Counted from the stretch's first letter, positions 11,831-24,859 are shown. The stretch: DNA of 64,000 bases from Augochlora pura (GCF_028453695.1 NC_135779.1:6646831-6710830), one strand, 5' to 3'. The notes: generated from the letters alone by a model not told the origin. Translations and numbers: made by a program.

Positions 11831-14800
11831 CACCCATTCCTTCCCGTTACAAATCACAAAACCGAGGAACCCAATCACGCGAGAGTAAAAATCTCAATAA
11901 CACGATTAAACAGAAAAATGTATACAGCACCCGTATTTGGCAATCAATTAACGCAAATTCGATTACGCTCCGCGGATAAATGTTTTCGCCGGATTGCGTC
12001 ATGCCGGCACCGTGTATCAATCAGTCTAAACTTGTTACGCTGCCGCTGTCGAAAGAAAATTGACGTCACCGTAGTCCCCCACGTGGCAGGCAACTCTTGC
12101 GCTCGGCATATATAATACAACGCGAAGCACGTCTTCGAATTTCAACAAAGTACACGAGCGCGTGTTAATGGGTTCAAGCATAGCATAATTGATATTTCGA
12201 AGGGAACGAAGCCGGGTTTCGCGGCGCGTGCTGCGCCACAATTCCAGCGAAGTTTGATTTAATTGAAAGCTAGTTCAAGAATGATATGAACGTGATGAAA
12301 TTGAATGTCCCTAAAATCTCCAAATGTCCCTAAAATTCATAAGAAATAGAAATTTAATAGAGTTCTAAGTTAAGAGTGATACAGTTTGCGATCTTTCCAA
12401 ACTCTTTCCATCGCCGATCGCTTCTCCCATCTCGCAAAATTCCACTTCGAGAACGAAGTGTTCGCGCGTGGAACGCGAGCGGAATACGCGGAAACGCGTG
12501 CACCGCGCGCGTTGCTCCTGTCATGTTCGTTTCAGCATGGCGGCGCGTACGCGAGGAAATTTGTCGGAGCGATCGGGAACTCGGATTAACGGAATGACAA
12601 ATAGCGGAATTGCGAATCTTTTATTGAAAAAGAAAAATGGTGGTGCCGCGCGCGTCGTGGATTGTTCGCGTCGTTTAATAAATAATAGAGCGACGCGAGC
12701 GGCATATCGATGGCCCGCGTCTCGTCTCTACGTGCCTGGCATACCCGACGCGGGGGAAAAAAAAAATACGTGTCCGACACGATGGAAACCGGGGGAACAC
12801 CCGGTAGATAGTTTCGAGCGGCAAGAAAAGGAGAGTTTGAACGAGCGTAATACTATTTTCGAGGGCTTGCTGGCACGTACGGGCCGTCGGAGATCTAAAC
12901 TCGGCGGCGGACCTTCCATTTTCTTGTCGTAACGAGATTTCCGGAAGTTCGGGCCGCTTTGGAACGCCACGTCGGAACAAGAGGAACAATGTCCAACGAA
13001 GAGTCTATCGCGCCGACAATGTGGATTCCTTTAATTGCTCTCGGCAAGGTAAACTCTTCTCGCCGTTCGCGAATAATTCCGGCAAAGAATTGCGAAGAAT
13101 TACGAATTGTGTAATGAAATTGGATATTGATGAAATAATAGAAAGATTGTCAGACTTGGTTATAATTAACTCACATATTTTAATTTATTTTAATTTCAAT
13201 TTTAGCTAACCTTCTTCTTCGGAAATCTTTAAAACAATTACTTGATATAAGAACATAATTTATAGCAAGACCAGAGAAATATCAAAAATCGATTAACACA
13301 AAAGCGCCGTATCGACGATAAAAAAGAAATTGACTTAATACAAAAACAACATGATTCCTAATAAGAGCAGTCGATCATCTAAACACGGGGAACAACAGAT
13401 CACCGTGACGCGCAATCGGTTCCGCGCGCCGCATCCGTCGGCTATAAAGAAGCGAGCCGCTCCGGTGATATTTTCCCGTTTGTCAATTAATTTTTCCGAA
13501 GCGGTCGTGAAATATTCATCGGGGCGACCGGTCGTGTTCCGGGCCGCGTATCGACCAGCGACCGGAATAGGCATCGTCCCCGAATAGACCAGGAAAAACA
13601 ATGCGAAGGAGCGCGACTAGTGTCGCGGAGCGACGCGTGTCTCCCGTCGCGCACGGCGACGCTGATGGAAAGCCGTCGTCCACGGTAATCGATAACGTTT
13701 TAGAGCAATAACCGCTACAATTTACGACGCGCCATTTTTGCCGGCGCCTCTTCGTTTCGAACGGTCGCCGTTTCGAGCGCGTCGAAATCTTCGCAGCGGA
13801 AATCCGACCGAGACCGTCGCCTCTCGACAACCGGCTTCCGTTTACGCGCCGCGGTCAATTTCCAAGCGGTTCCTCGTTTATTTAACAGTCCCGTAGCCGG
13901 CTGGTCCGCTCTATGTCGGATAATCCTGTTTTTGTAACGGCGCGAATGAATTACTGCGAGCCGCTGTAATAACCCCGCGACACTGTTCTATTATGTATAT
14001 GCGGGCATTCGCGGGGACAAGCACGCAGCCAGACACGCCGCGCGGTAATAGGATGGAATTTTCAGGGAAGGTCGCGGCAGCTGACCTGGAACCCTCCAAT
14101 CTAGCCGACTTCCTCTTTCGTTGGAATCGTCGAGGCGAGCGAACCGGTTACCTTAGAGCGACCAATTACTGCGCCTTTTGCTTCTTTCTGTGGGTAATTA
14201 ACATTGCGTTTATTGAATAATGGTATCATTAAGGTTTCATTTTTTTATTTTGTTATTTAGTGAGAGGGCTGATTTAATGTCTTATTCTATAAAAATAAAG
14301 CTTCTCTTTTATTTTATTTATTGTAGTATTTTGTGAAGATTTTTAATAGGGGTTGTTCGGTCATTCTTTTACTTTATTTCTTTTTTTATACAAAAATTAA
14401 ACGTTTTAATCGGCAAGAATAATGTTGATTAGGCTAGAAAACTAACCAAAGGTATAGTAAAGTGAATTGTTTCGATAAGATAAAAATAGTGTGACAGTAT
14501 TAGGTCAGATATAGAAAGATAATACGAACAATTAGGAAATATTGGATGGGAAATAACTGTTCGAATTAGATCAATTGCAGTTTATTAAGCGCAATATGTG
14601 ACGATAGATGCAACTCGTGTGTCTCCAGAAAGGGAGATAAATTAAAGGGGGAGATATTCGATAAATAATAACAGTGTAAGAATATTCTTAAACTCCATCG
14701 AGCTATTCACTGATAAATAAATCATTAATTTCACGCAGCTATAATAAAAATAAGAGAAATTTGAAACTGTGTAAATATTAATTTTAGAACAGTAAGATAC

Positions 14801-15829
14801 CATTGTCTATTGACAAAGATTCTCAAAGGAAGAATCTAATTTTTCAACTATTTCTTACAATTAAGACAATTACCCTTTTCAGCCATAAACGCGCGCGCCA
14901 TTCCATAGGAAAAACCGTGTCATCTCGAGCGTCCCCGTAGAGTCCCGTGTCCAAAACAAAAGCATTTCACATTCGCAACGTACGTTACGCTAGTTAAATA
15001 AATGCGACTTTCAAGGATGTTTTAAAGTCGCGGGCATCAAGCGACTGCGCCCAACAGAGTCTCGCAATCATCGTATGCACGCGCGTCCATCGGCAGAATT
15101 TACATGAAGAAAGTAGCCGGGGGGTGATAGTAAAACGCAATTGGATTGCGCCGCGCGGCGCGCTGGTGAGAACCGTTCCGGTTCGAGGAAACCGCCCCTA
15201 ACGACGCGCCCGAACGACCCGGCATAATCCTCGCGGATTATAAATCGGGATCCGACACGCGATATCGGCCGGGATGAAGTATCGGCCGCGATGGGAAATT
15301 GATTTTGCAAATGAACCCAGTCGATTACGCGATCCTTGGGCGGGCGAAGCCTTGGCCGCGGCGCAGGTAGCCGCCCTATTAACACAGGTATCCGTTCAAA
15401 GTTTCCCGCCGAAAATCGGCCACGGTTTTACGAGCCAACGGGGGGGATATAGAACCACTTTACCAGTCGGCGAAGTGCTCCATCGTCGCGGAACTTAGAC
15501 CCCTACTTTGCCTGCTCGTCCGCGCGGTCGCCGCCTCGTAATTCTCCGCCCGAGAATTCTCGGCAACCACTCCCGACGCAGGTGCAAAGTTCCCTCGTAA
15601 AATTGTTCGACATGCCTGAAAGCAATATGTTGTTTCGACGGCCGTGGGTCGTCGGCTGTGTGGCAAACCGGCCGTGAACACAGATTCCCTTAACGGTCCT
15701 ACCGTCGAATTATTTTCCGTGCGGAGAAGGTTTGCGCACGTGCGGCCGCGCCATCACGCCCTCCGAAATTACGGCTGCGAATTAATTGGCGATCTGCACT
15801 TTGTTAGAGTGTGTTAACCGATTTACTAG
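11831..15829. other. Non-coding stretch
   Basis: GC-rich blocks at 12420-12990, 13350-14170 and 14890-15790 separated by AT-rich DNA. Frames of up to 154 codons overlap on both strands, are Arg/Ser-rich and match no known family. No exon with matching splice sites was found. Confidence 0.5.
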
Positions 15830-15995
15830 GTTAGGCTATGTATATTTTACTATATATTACACAATATTGTACCGTGTATATTTAAGTTATATTTATGCTA
15901 TATTATACGGTGGTATGTTATAAATATTCTACTATATATTATACAGTATTGCACTATATTATTCTATTATGTATTATCCTATACTATACAGGGAA
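15830..15995. repeat. AT-rich low-complexity tract
   Basis: Repeated ACTATATATTA-type words (e.g. TACTATATATTACACAATAT). Confidence 0.7.
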
Positions 15996-18900
15996 GAAAT
16001 GAAATATTTAATTTCTGCTTTCAGCGATTTCACCCTATCTACTCCACCAATGGATCTTTAGCGAATTGATAAAGCAGCATCGTTTCAATCATAGCAAAAA
16101 GCCCGAATCTTTCTGATCCACGCCGAGCAGTGAATCGTGGAAACTCGAGCCACAGGATCGCGGCGAATCAAGCTCGAATTGAAACGCTCGAATGGGGTCT
16201 AATTACAGTGTCATTCCCGATTGATAAGGGGATCGTTTGCGATTCGATGCCGCGCCGACGAATAATATCGACTCGCGGCCGATGTAACGCCGATCGATGA
16301 GCCGTATCGACCCCGATCGTGTCCCGAGGTTTCGAGGATCAGCGGCGTGCATCGCGTGGGGGAGGATTGATTAACGCCGCAGCCTCTCGCGACAGCGACG
16401 GTTAAAAATGCAGCCGGCGTGCAACGGTACGGGGAGGAAGTTCGAGGTTACGCGACTGTGACACACTTTTCCGCTGGCAATTTACCCATGAATAATTCAC
16501 GGTCCGGCGTAAAGGTAAAATTTCATTCGCCTTACGCGCCCGGGGGACTCTCACGGGGGTGGTCCCGCGGATTTACTCTCGCGGCTTTGTTCTCGTGAAT
16601 AATTCACGGCCGCGGATTACCGAAACGCCGTTACCCGGTCAGCGCAAACATTTGTAAAAAGTAGACGTCGCCGGGGTCCGAGGAATTCCGAGGGAAGGAT
16701 GAACGTCGTGGATGAGGGGGACTGCGAAACGAAGAAAAAGAACGGTCAACGGGGAACGCCGTGACGTTGATGGAACTCGGACGAGAAGCTAATCGGCGGT
16801 GGAGTCGATTGACGAGGGAACGGATCATCGGCCATGTAGAAAACACGGGAACGTCGCCGCGGTGAGCCGAAACGCGATTCTGGTTCGGCGAAGCGATCTC
16901 TGTAGGGGGTGTGTTTTCTTGTAAGTGAGTATAATAAAGAAGCGGAATTTTAATATTAATTATACTCGTAGTATGAACTGTAGATTATATATTCAGCGTG
17001 CTACTTTTTAAAATTTACCGTCGGTCGCTTCGCTTTGTTAATTTTAAAGATAGGGTTGCGACATTTAACCCTCTAACCGCGGTCAAGACTTCTTATACGA
17101 ACGCGTTCCAAGAGTTAAATATAAAATAAATTATAAAGTGAAATAGATAAGAATTGAAAGGGTGGATAAAATATAAAATTTGTTAAATTCAGTTCTTCCT
17201 GATTTTCTCTGCTTTTTTTCTGATTTCAAGAACCGAGCAAATCACGAAATGCGCAAATTGCGCAATATTACGCAACGCACAATAATTATTTAATACATCA
17301 TAATCGTTAATACGATTCCATATGCTAATGTAAAATGACCATGCAATTGCAGGGCACATATAAAACGTGTCCACCGAATACACGAAATACGCGTAGCAAA
17401 TACGTGGCGTATAAACGCGCGGCGACGTGGACGATAATGCTAATCTAGAAACACGTTTTAGACATCGTTGATCGCCGGGACGCCATTCGTCTGTTACTCG
17501 CGGCCCGTGCGCTATTAGCAGGCCTGGAAATATCGCTTATCTACGAAATTATCGACAGGCGACAGCGCGGCGTCGACGTCGCCCGTTGCGACGACGAGCG
17601 GGACGGACACGCGGGAATATTAGAAATCGAAGGCAACAACCGTTGCAATAAAACTCGGAAAGGGCTGTCGGAATCGATTGGCAAAGGGTTACGACGAGGA
17701 AGACTCTTGTCCGGCCCGCGGAAGCGGTCGAACGTAAAACGCGTCGGATCGCGAACGTTCCCTGAATCGAGTTAATCTTCATCACTTTATTTGGCTCGGG
17801 GCTAATGAAGCATTCAGGCCAGATGGGGCGCCCTGAAAGACAGAGAACCGGGGGAATGGGAACCGTGCGAAAGAGACAGCGACGACGGCGGCGGCGGCGG
17901 CGGCGGTGGTTTAGTCCGATGAAATAGTTCGGCAATCATGGAAGCCCGAGGAAACGGGCGGAGGAAGCCGGAGACGGTTCCGAATGGGGAGAACTTCCAG
18001 CGGGCTAATTATAGGAGTTCATTTCGAGTCGGCCTTTAATCGCTCGATTACGAGGGACAAAGAGCGCGCGCTACCGCCGGCCCCGGAGATGTATCACGCC
18101 TAGAATTTTGCCAGAACGATACTCGCAATACGGGCAGATTAATCTCGCGACTGCGAATCCACCCGCCGTGAATAGGCGAATCTCGCGGAAGCAAAACCGC
18201 AGGCTCTGGTCGAATTTGCGTGGATGCCTCTCGCCTTCGTTCGATTCACTTCCGGCCGCCTCGACGAGAGAAATAGTTAAGGGTGTGTGGGGTCTCTCGG
18301 TTCAATCTTAACAATCAGATATTTCTACCAACAAATAATTTAAACATAATTCTCTATTTAAAATTTCTACGGATAAAATTATTGAAAGTTTGGAATATTT
18401 TCTGCTAATTTAATTCGTTACGTATTCAAATTTATTTGTTGCATCTTTATGGTTTTATTAAAAGTTAGTATATCAATAATTGAACTGAACCAAGCTGTAT
18501 AACATAAATTACGTTATACAGCCGTGTGACTGCAGCAGCGTTGGCTTTCCACAATCGCGAATTAAATCGCAGCGTATCGGGGTTGTTCTCCTTTGTTCCC
18601 TGCCTCGCGCTGGCTACGCGCGATACACTTTTGTTCCCCTTTTTTTCCCCCCGAGCACAACGGTTGGCTACGGTGAAAAAAATGTGTTCATCGACAGAGC
18701 TTGTAACGAGGTCCGTAACAACGGCTCGCGTTACGCCGCAATTTCTGGTTTTCGCGTGCAACGTTCCATTGAAAGGAGTAATTGAACAGCGAAACCTTTT
18801 GTACGGCGAGCCGCCGGGGTTTTTATCATTAATGTTTCGTCGGTCGGAACATTCGCGCGGGCTTTTCCCTTATGAGAGCGCGCCCATGGCAAAGGGGTGA

Positions 18901-19360
18901 ATTAAGACACGGGGAAGAGTGTTATGCCTACGGTGCGCGAGCGCGTTAAAAGGCCAGTCTCATTTTCAGAAGTTACTCGGCGAGGAAGCCAGACAAAGCG
19001 ACCTTTTTACAACCTTCCTTTTATCCTCGTCGACTTCTACGTGCCACATTTTCATGTCAAGAGTGGAGAAGATCGTTAACTTTATTAATTTCAATCGTAG
19101 TTCAACATCCGGCTCGCCATGTGGCGTAATAACGGGGCTAGTATAATTCCACTTACTTTTCTCGGAAGAATTCGAGTCGTTTAATTATTTCTGTCTCTGT
19201 ATTTATACGAGAAAATGTCTAATTTTACGGTGAAAATAATAATACTTCAATATTTCTACTTGGAATGGTTCTATAAGTTAAACAACTCTTTTTGTTAAAT
19301 CGTAATTAGCGCCGGATTATTCGCGAACAGGAATCCGTTAAAAATTTGAAATACTCGAAT
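15996..19360. other. Non-coding stretch
   Basis: Mostly unique. A GGC run at 17886-17910 and a short TTTAACCCTC...AAGAGTTAAA inverted pair (17067-17118), resembling ends of the TTAA elements, are the only notable items. No supported gene. Confidence 0.5.
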
Positions 19361-19500
19361 CTCATTGGACGAAAGGAATTTCACTGGACCAATGAGAGCG
19401 CGGCCGTTAATTTCTGCGCAGCGAGAATTTCATTCGCGCAGTCGCCATTTGTTCTTGAAACGTTGCTGCAAGATTCCCGAGGAAGGAGGAAAATGGTAAA
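19361..19500 (+). promoter_or_regulatory. Candidate promoter with an ATG-only first exon
   Basis: Two opposed CCAAT boxes (CTCATTGG at 19361-19368, CCAATGAG at 19389-19396) precede a GC-rich segment with GTCGCCATTTG. Then GGAGGAAAATG|GTAAAG gives a start codon at 19493-19495 directly followed by a splice donor. This arrangement is common in housekeeping genes. No downstream exon was identified, and a plus-strand gene would run antisense to coilin. Confidence 0.25.
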
Positions 19501-19673
19501 GTACTGATTATTTATTGTTTGATAATGTATTTGTTTCGGCTCTGTCGAAAGTATCACTGTTTTTCTATCGTACGAACTGAATAGATCGTATCTGTCGTTT
19601 AATATGCGCCGACAATTTCCGTTTCCGTATGTCGACAGTCACGTCGGGTTCCAGTTTGAAAATAACGATTCAT

Positions 19674-19679
19674 TTTATT
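19674..19679 (-). terminator. Candidate poly(A) signal AATAAA of coilin
   Basis: On the minus strand, AATAAA lies about 122 nt downstream of the coilin stop codon (19803-19801). It is the first canonical hexamer found there. The intervening 3' UTR contains no long reading frame. Confidence 0.5.
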
Positions 19680-19800
19680 TACCGATACGATGCTATACGT
19701 ATCCTTGTCAACATAATATATAAAAAATATTAAAAGATTTACAGTACATTAATTGTTAACGCGATTATTGAAATGGCTTGTGCATCGATCTGATGGCAGT

Positions 19801-21499
19801 TCAAATTTTGTCCGAGTCAGCGGTGGACACGATTCGTGGTTCTATCAGTTGGGCAATGTTTATCGTTATAGTATCGTTTATTGTTTGTTCCGCGTCATCT
19901 TCGACGAGCGTAAACTTTCCAACTGGCACTTGAACTTCGGATAAACCATCTGTGGAGCAGAAATTTTTCAGTCGATTGCCGGAAATTTATCGTCGCGTAG
20001 AACAGCTTCGAATTTCACTTACATAAGACTTTAAATGTGTACAGTAGAGTCTTCGGACAAAAAGATATTACTCTGGCCACGATGAACTCTGAAACCTGCG
20101 GTGTATAGTCCGAACCGACTTTCAGCATCTGAAAATTCATTTTGCATATTATATTCAATGCTCGCCCTTTTAATTTGTAAAATGCTTACCTTGAAGGCCA
20201 CTATATATTTCAGTTCAGGCTTTGTTATCAGAGCTGGACAGGCTTCGATATCTTTGCTCGATAATTTTCTACCTTGTTGCAACAGTTCGAGCACGTTGTT
20301 GCTTTTATTCTTAACCTCCGCCAGTCTATTTTCTTCGTCGGACACGTGTTCGAGTTTGATCTCCTGCTTCACTTGAGAGTTCACGAAAGTGACCGGGGTA
20401 GAATTGTCGCCCAGAGACAACAGGTTAGCGAGCTCGTGAACAGGCGCTACTTCGTTAGTAATAGACCCGTTCATGTTTTTGACCGGTGTGCTTTGTTTGG
20501 TCGCATTTTCTGGAGGGTCTAGATTATCAAATCTCATATGCTTGCTAGTAGATATCACATAAGTATTTATTATTTTGGGCTTCCTAGCGACAGGCTCACA
20601 TTTTACAGGCTCCACCACCTCGTGCGTCTTCTTCCTCCTCCTTATTCTTCTTCTTTTACTTCTCGTACAGAAACTACTGTCTAAATTTAAATCGGAAAGG
20701 ATCTGTCCATCTACTTTCGAATCGCATATGCTGTTCGTTTCGTCTTCTGTTCTGTCACATTGCATACTACTGGTTTCTAAAGCATCTGGAAAGAAAGTAT
20801 CGCAACATTAATTAACCAAATAGAGATTAAAGATTCAAACATATTACCATTCTGGGACCTATTTAAAGCTTCAATTAATTCATTCTTTTCAACAATACTT
20901 GGCTCCGGCTGAACAGAATAAAAATTAGTCTGCGACTCCTTGTGTAAAACCAAGTTACTAATTATCTCTGGCTTCGCAAAATTGTCCTGACTTTCTTGTA
21001 ATGCTATACTGGTCGCTATCAGTGGTAACTCCGTCTCCGCTTCCAGTCCTGTTCCTGGACAAACGCTGCAACAATTCGAAATCAGTTATGTTTACATATT
21101 TTGACAGCCAAAGCGCACAACAATACAGCTGTTTCAAAATTCTATCAAAGATTGTTGTACTGTTGTTTTTTTTCACGATATCGATTCACAGAGATACAAT
21201 GAAAAACAAGATCCTCACAGTATCGTCTCGTTCTCTTTAAGAACACGAATATCCTCGTCAGGTGGTAAATACTCGGTCTCGTTCAACAACAAATGAAACG
21301 GCTGTTTGATATTAAACAGTTTCGTGATATGTTCGACCGCGTGCTTGATCCGCAGCATTTTCGTACCGTCCACGAATATCCAACAGAACCGACGTACATC
21401 GTTGTAAAATTTGCACAGGTCCACCTTAACGCGGAAATTCGACCGGCACATATTCGCCGTAGAGGTTACTTTCCATTGATCCTTAGGAACGTGCGCCAT
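19801..21499 (-). CDS. coil: Coilin (p80-coilin family), Cajal-body scaffold protein, 5 exons
   Basis: Coilin organises Cajal bodies, the nuclear sites of snRNP and scaRNP maturation. I assembled five exons: 21499-21219, 21065-20848, 20785-20190, 20128-20023 and 19949-19801. All four introns are GT..AG (153, 62, 61 and 73 nt) and their phases 2, 1, 0 and 1 agree, giving 449 residues. Residues ~21-95 form the coilin N-terminal ubiquitin-like domain (FRVKVDL, ...YLPPDEDIRVLKENETIL). Residues 208-219 are a basic cluster, a probable nuclear localisation signal. Residues ~345-449 are the Tudor-like C-terminus: IVAFK joins across the 61-nt intron to MLKVGSDYTPQVSEF, and GKFTLVEDD and LIEPRIV follow. 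I chose the ATG at 21499 because AAAATGG is a strong context. An in-frame ATG at 21595 (context TACATGG) would add 32 residues. No arginine-glycine box is visible, unlike vertebrate coilin. The protein is shorter than the human one (576 residues). The family call is firm; the start is less so. Confidence 0.93.
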
Positions 21500-21916
21500 T
21501 TTCCTCACGATCGGTTGTAGTGGATTCCTTGGAACTAACAAACATTGATAAGATCGTCCGGCTGGTCTGTCGCGCCCTCTACGGTTGATGACCATGTACG
21601 CTCTTCAAAATGTTATCATTTTATTCTATAGTATTATTTTATAAATGTCGAAGTCTCATTTGCAAAACAGAGATACGCAATTTTAGATCATTATTTCGCG
21701 TTTGAATCGTTTTTTAATACCATCAGCTCGGATCTCGACCAGAAATGTTCTATATATTTTTAATACTTTGCAAACTTTTAACTTGAAGCCAAATTTAAAA
21801 AGAAGAATAAAACAATATTGAATTTATATTGAGACGAAGAGAATAATAGAAGGGGCAAATATTTTATAATTTTATATTCCTATACTTCGTTTGTGATACC
21901 GCATTATATCATCTGT

Positions 21917-22194
21917 TGGTAAGTACTTTCCAACGCAAACTGTTCAGATTTTATTAATACAGTGTTACATTATAAAAACTAAAAACACGTTTTCTTGTTT
22001 TAGGATCTATTTCAGCTTTGCACAGACGATTTTTTCATCGGATGGCAACATTCTCAAACGGTGCAGAGATGTCGGCAACCTCTCGGGGTCGGTCCAGGGT
22101 GAACGGGTTAAAGAAGGAAGGCCGGTGGTACGTGGAAGTTGAATACATCCATCTTATTTATTTAATGTCCGATAACGCGATGATACAAAGTTAA
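21917..22194 (+). other. Possible small intron and terminal exon, uncertain
   Basis: A strong donor TTG|GTAAGTACTT near 21917 is followed about 85 nt later by CTTGTTTTAG at 22003. After it, GC-richer sequence stays open for 63 codons to a TAA at 22192-22194, including an ATG at 22042 (MATFSNGAEMSATS...). All three frames stay open for 33 to 63 codons, so the frame is undecided and no family is recognised. It could be a UTR or a non-coding RNA exon, or chance. Confidence 0.15.
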
Positions 22195-22394
22195 GAGCTT
22201 ACACGCTACTAGTGTTCTGTCGCCCAGATATTACACTTCGTCCAGAGCTACGCTAGAAATTATAGTGACAGTCGCGTCCGCGAGCACGAACCCGATGGAA
22301 TCGCTTTACTTACACGATCGGGCTCGTTCGTCTGTTCCTCGGTCTAGACAACATTAAATCTAAGTAACACGAAGGTAACGGGATCGCAAAAAGT

Positions 22395-22515
22395 TCTGGT
22401 GAATCGGTGGGTGTACGCGTGTAGATTCGTATGGCGTGTGCGTGTGTGTAGATTCGTATGGTGTGTCACGTGTAGATTCGTATGTGTGTCACGTGTAGAT
22501 TCGCACGTGCGTCAC
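22395..22515. repeat. GTGTAGATTCGTATG minisatellite
   Basis: Four to five copies of a 22-30 bp unit built on TGTAGATTCGTATG plus a GTGTGTCAC spacer. Confidence 0.85.
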
Positions 22516-22789
22516 GTGCATTTATCAACAGAAGTTACGCTCGACGCAGGGTCCCGAGCGGCGTTGGAAAGCTTTCGACTCGACCCGCGGTTTTACATTG
22601 AAAATTGTTTTGCCATCCAGTTTGTCATGACACGCGACATTTCAATTAGGCTCGCTAAAGCCATCGGATCGCGGCCGTTCAATCCTTGTCTATTTATGTA
22701 AAATTATGGCCCAATGTGGGCTTCGATTCGCCGAGATATCCACATCGCAATATTCTGTTATTTACATAGACTCTCTACATTTATGCTAA

Positions 22790-22995
22790 CGAAGTATATA
22801 TATATCTATATTTATATTTATAACGAAGTATATATATTTATTATTTATAATATATAATTTATAGTATATACTTTATAATTTATAATATATAATATATAAT
22901 ATATAATATATAATATATAATTTATAGTATATAATGTATAATATATAATATATATAGAGACTGTATATATATTATATGTATATTATATGTATATC
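22790..22995. repeat. AT-rich array (TATAATATATAA)
   Basis: TA-rich repeats such as TATAATATATAATATATAAT and TTTATAGTATATAA. Confidence 0.85.
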
Positions 22996-24202
22996 GTAAT
23001 ACAAAGACGACACTGGTTACTTCGCACCCCCGAAACGGCGTCGTTGCAAAACGCCGTCCGACAAACGGAAAAACGCGACAATAAGCGCTCGCTCCGCCTA
23101 ATCCATTAAAGTCATAAACGATCGTTGCACATGGTTCGCCGAGAATTGCGCCGTGTCGCGACGGTAAAACGGATTGCGGTGTGTGTGTGTGTCGTTTCTG
23201 TCTTCTCGCGCGGTGCCGCCACCGTTCGGTATCAGAATCCTCGAAAAAGCCTAAATCCCGCGCTCCAACAGAGTTTCGTTCCTGAACGTGTGTGTGTTTT
23301 ATTGTACTTACAAGTAACTCAGGCTCGGGCAAGGCAATCGTGTACAAGAATTTGTATTAATCGTAATTGACAAATAATTCGATATTCCTCGCGAAGAAGA
23401 AGAAGAGTCGGAGAGATAGATAAGAATATAGAAAGAGAGGGACATCAACGCTGGAAGTACCGGACGGTTAATTATGATTTCTCCGCTCGTTTGCTAATGA
23501 AATCATAATGGAGGAGAATCGATTCGTCGACGAACTAGACAGAACATTTTCACGAGAACATCCCGGCAGTTCCAGCGTTAATTCCGCGGCCGCGGGAAAG
23601 TTTGCACTGCCGAGATACCTTCATTTCATTTCACCAATATAAATATCCGGGAAACAATTTGAATTGCATTAATGGAATTTTATGTAAATTTCGTAAATTT
23701 TGCGAAGCCCGTAGGAATTTGTTATGACGATGTTTCCTCCGATAAGTATGCAAATTCTGCGATGCCGCGGTCCGACCGGACGCATCGGTTCGAAATTGCG
23801 GCCCGCGGCGTTTTTCCGCGCGGCCGCGGAATCGCGCGGCGTGATTCGCGAAGGTAAACACCGGGACGTGGATCTTCTTGGTTACGCGCTCTCAAACAAA
23901 TTACGGGGGCAATGAGAAGAGCGTGTGTGGGCGGCTGGGAAATTCAATCGATTTGCCAACGATAGTTTTATGATGAAAACGCCTTTCGCGGACGTTTTCG
24001 CGCTTGTGCTGCTTGTAATGTAACGTAGCGTAGGGCAGTGGGAGAGAAACCCTGGAGTAGGACAAGGGACGCCTTGGCGCGCCCGGAAAAAGATTGGACA
24101 CGGTCTTTGTAATTCGGAATGATCGTTGAACGTTCGAAAACGCGGCTATTTGGTCGACTCCGCGCCGTGAACGTTCGCCGAACGGTATTGAATCCGAGAT
24201 TA
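22996..24202. other. Non-coding stretch
   Basis: Unique sequence. The minus-strand 141-codon frame at 22922-23347 ends in translated AT repeat, and its upstream part is unrecognised. Confidence 0.5.
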
Positions 24203-24419
24203 TTAACCCTTTGCAGTCGAGACTGTTCTAATTTTAAAATGAAGATGTTTTTTTCAATTTTATTTTATTTTTATTTAATATGTGGGAGATTGGAACGCGC
24301 ATAGCTTATAGAAAACTTGTGTCATTTAATAGTTTGTCGACTATAGAGAAATTTATTAATGTAAAAATTCTTTTGGTAATAGCGTAGTATAATTTTTGCG
24401 CTCGAGTACAAAGGGTTAA
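24203..24419. mobile_element. TTAA-flanked MITE 1 of an abutting pair
   Basis: TTAACCCTTTGCAGTCGAG at the left and CTCGAGTACAAAGGGTTAA at the right are terminal inverted repeats. The element is 217 bp with no transposase. Its right TTAA (24416-24419) is also the left TTAA of the next element. Confidence 0.85.
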
Positions 24420-24859
24420 CCCTTTGCGGTTGTATTAAGTTTGTACATGGGCATCGTGCTGGTCCGATTTAATTTTCGTTGAATAAACAGTGGTACATAT
24501 ATGCGCGATTAACTAAATATGCTTGTTAACTATTTAGTTTATTCATCTAAACAAACTTATGAATTATTAACTTCATTTGATTTAATAAAGTTATGAATTA
24601 TTAGGTTTATTTGACTAAATTAAATTATGAATTATTAGGTTTATTTGACTAAATTAAATTATGAATTATTAGGTTTATTTGACTAAATTAAGTTATGAAT
24701 TATTAGGTTTATTTGGCTAAATTAAATTATGAATTCCTTTTTAAAGTTAAGATATATGGAACACAGTAATATATGCCTTAATTTTATGTACGAATAAAAT
24801 AAATCGAGAAAATGAATAAATAGGTGGCTGAGGGTAGACATACCACTGCAAAGGGTTAA
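24416..24859. mobile_element. TTAA-flanked MITE 2 of an abutting pair, with internal minisatellite
   Basis: TTAACCCTTTGCGGTTGTAT at the left and ATACCACTGCAAAGGGTTAA at the right are inverted repeats. The 444 bp element contains a 34 bp tandem repeat (about 24585-24733; TTATGAATTATTAGG and TTTATTTGACTAAATTAAA) of four to five copies. No coding sequence. Confidence 0.85.

Noticed and set aside
11495..12115. 206-codon frame rich in Tyr, Phe and Ile, like a membrane protein
   Set aside because: It is the translation of a T-rich tandem repeat that runs into unrelated sequence.
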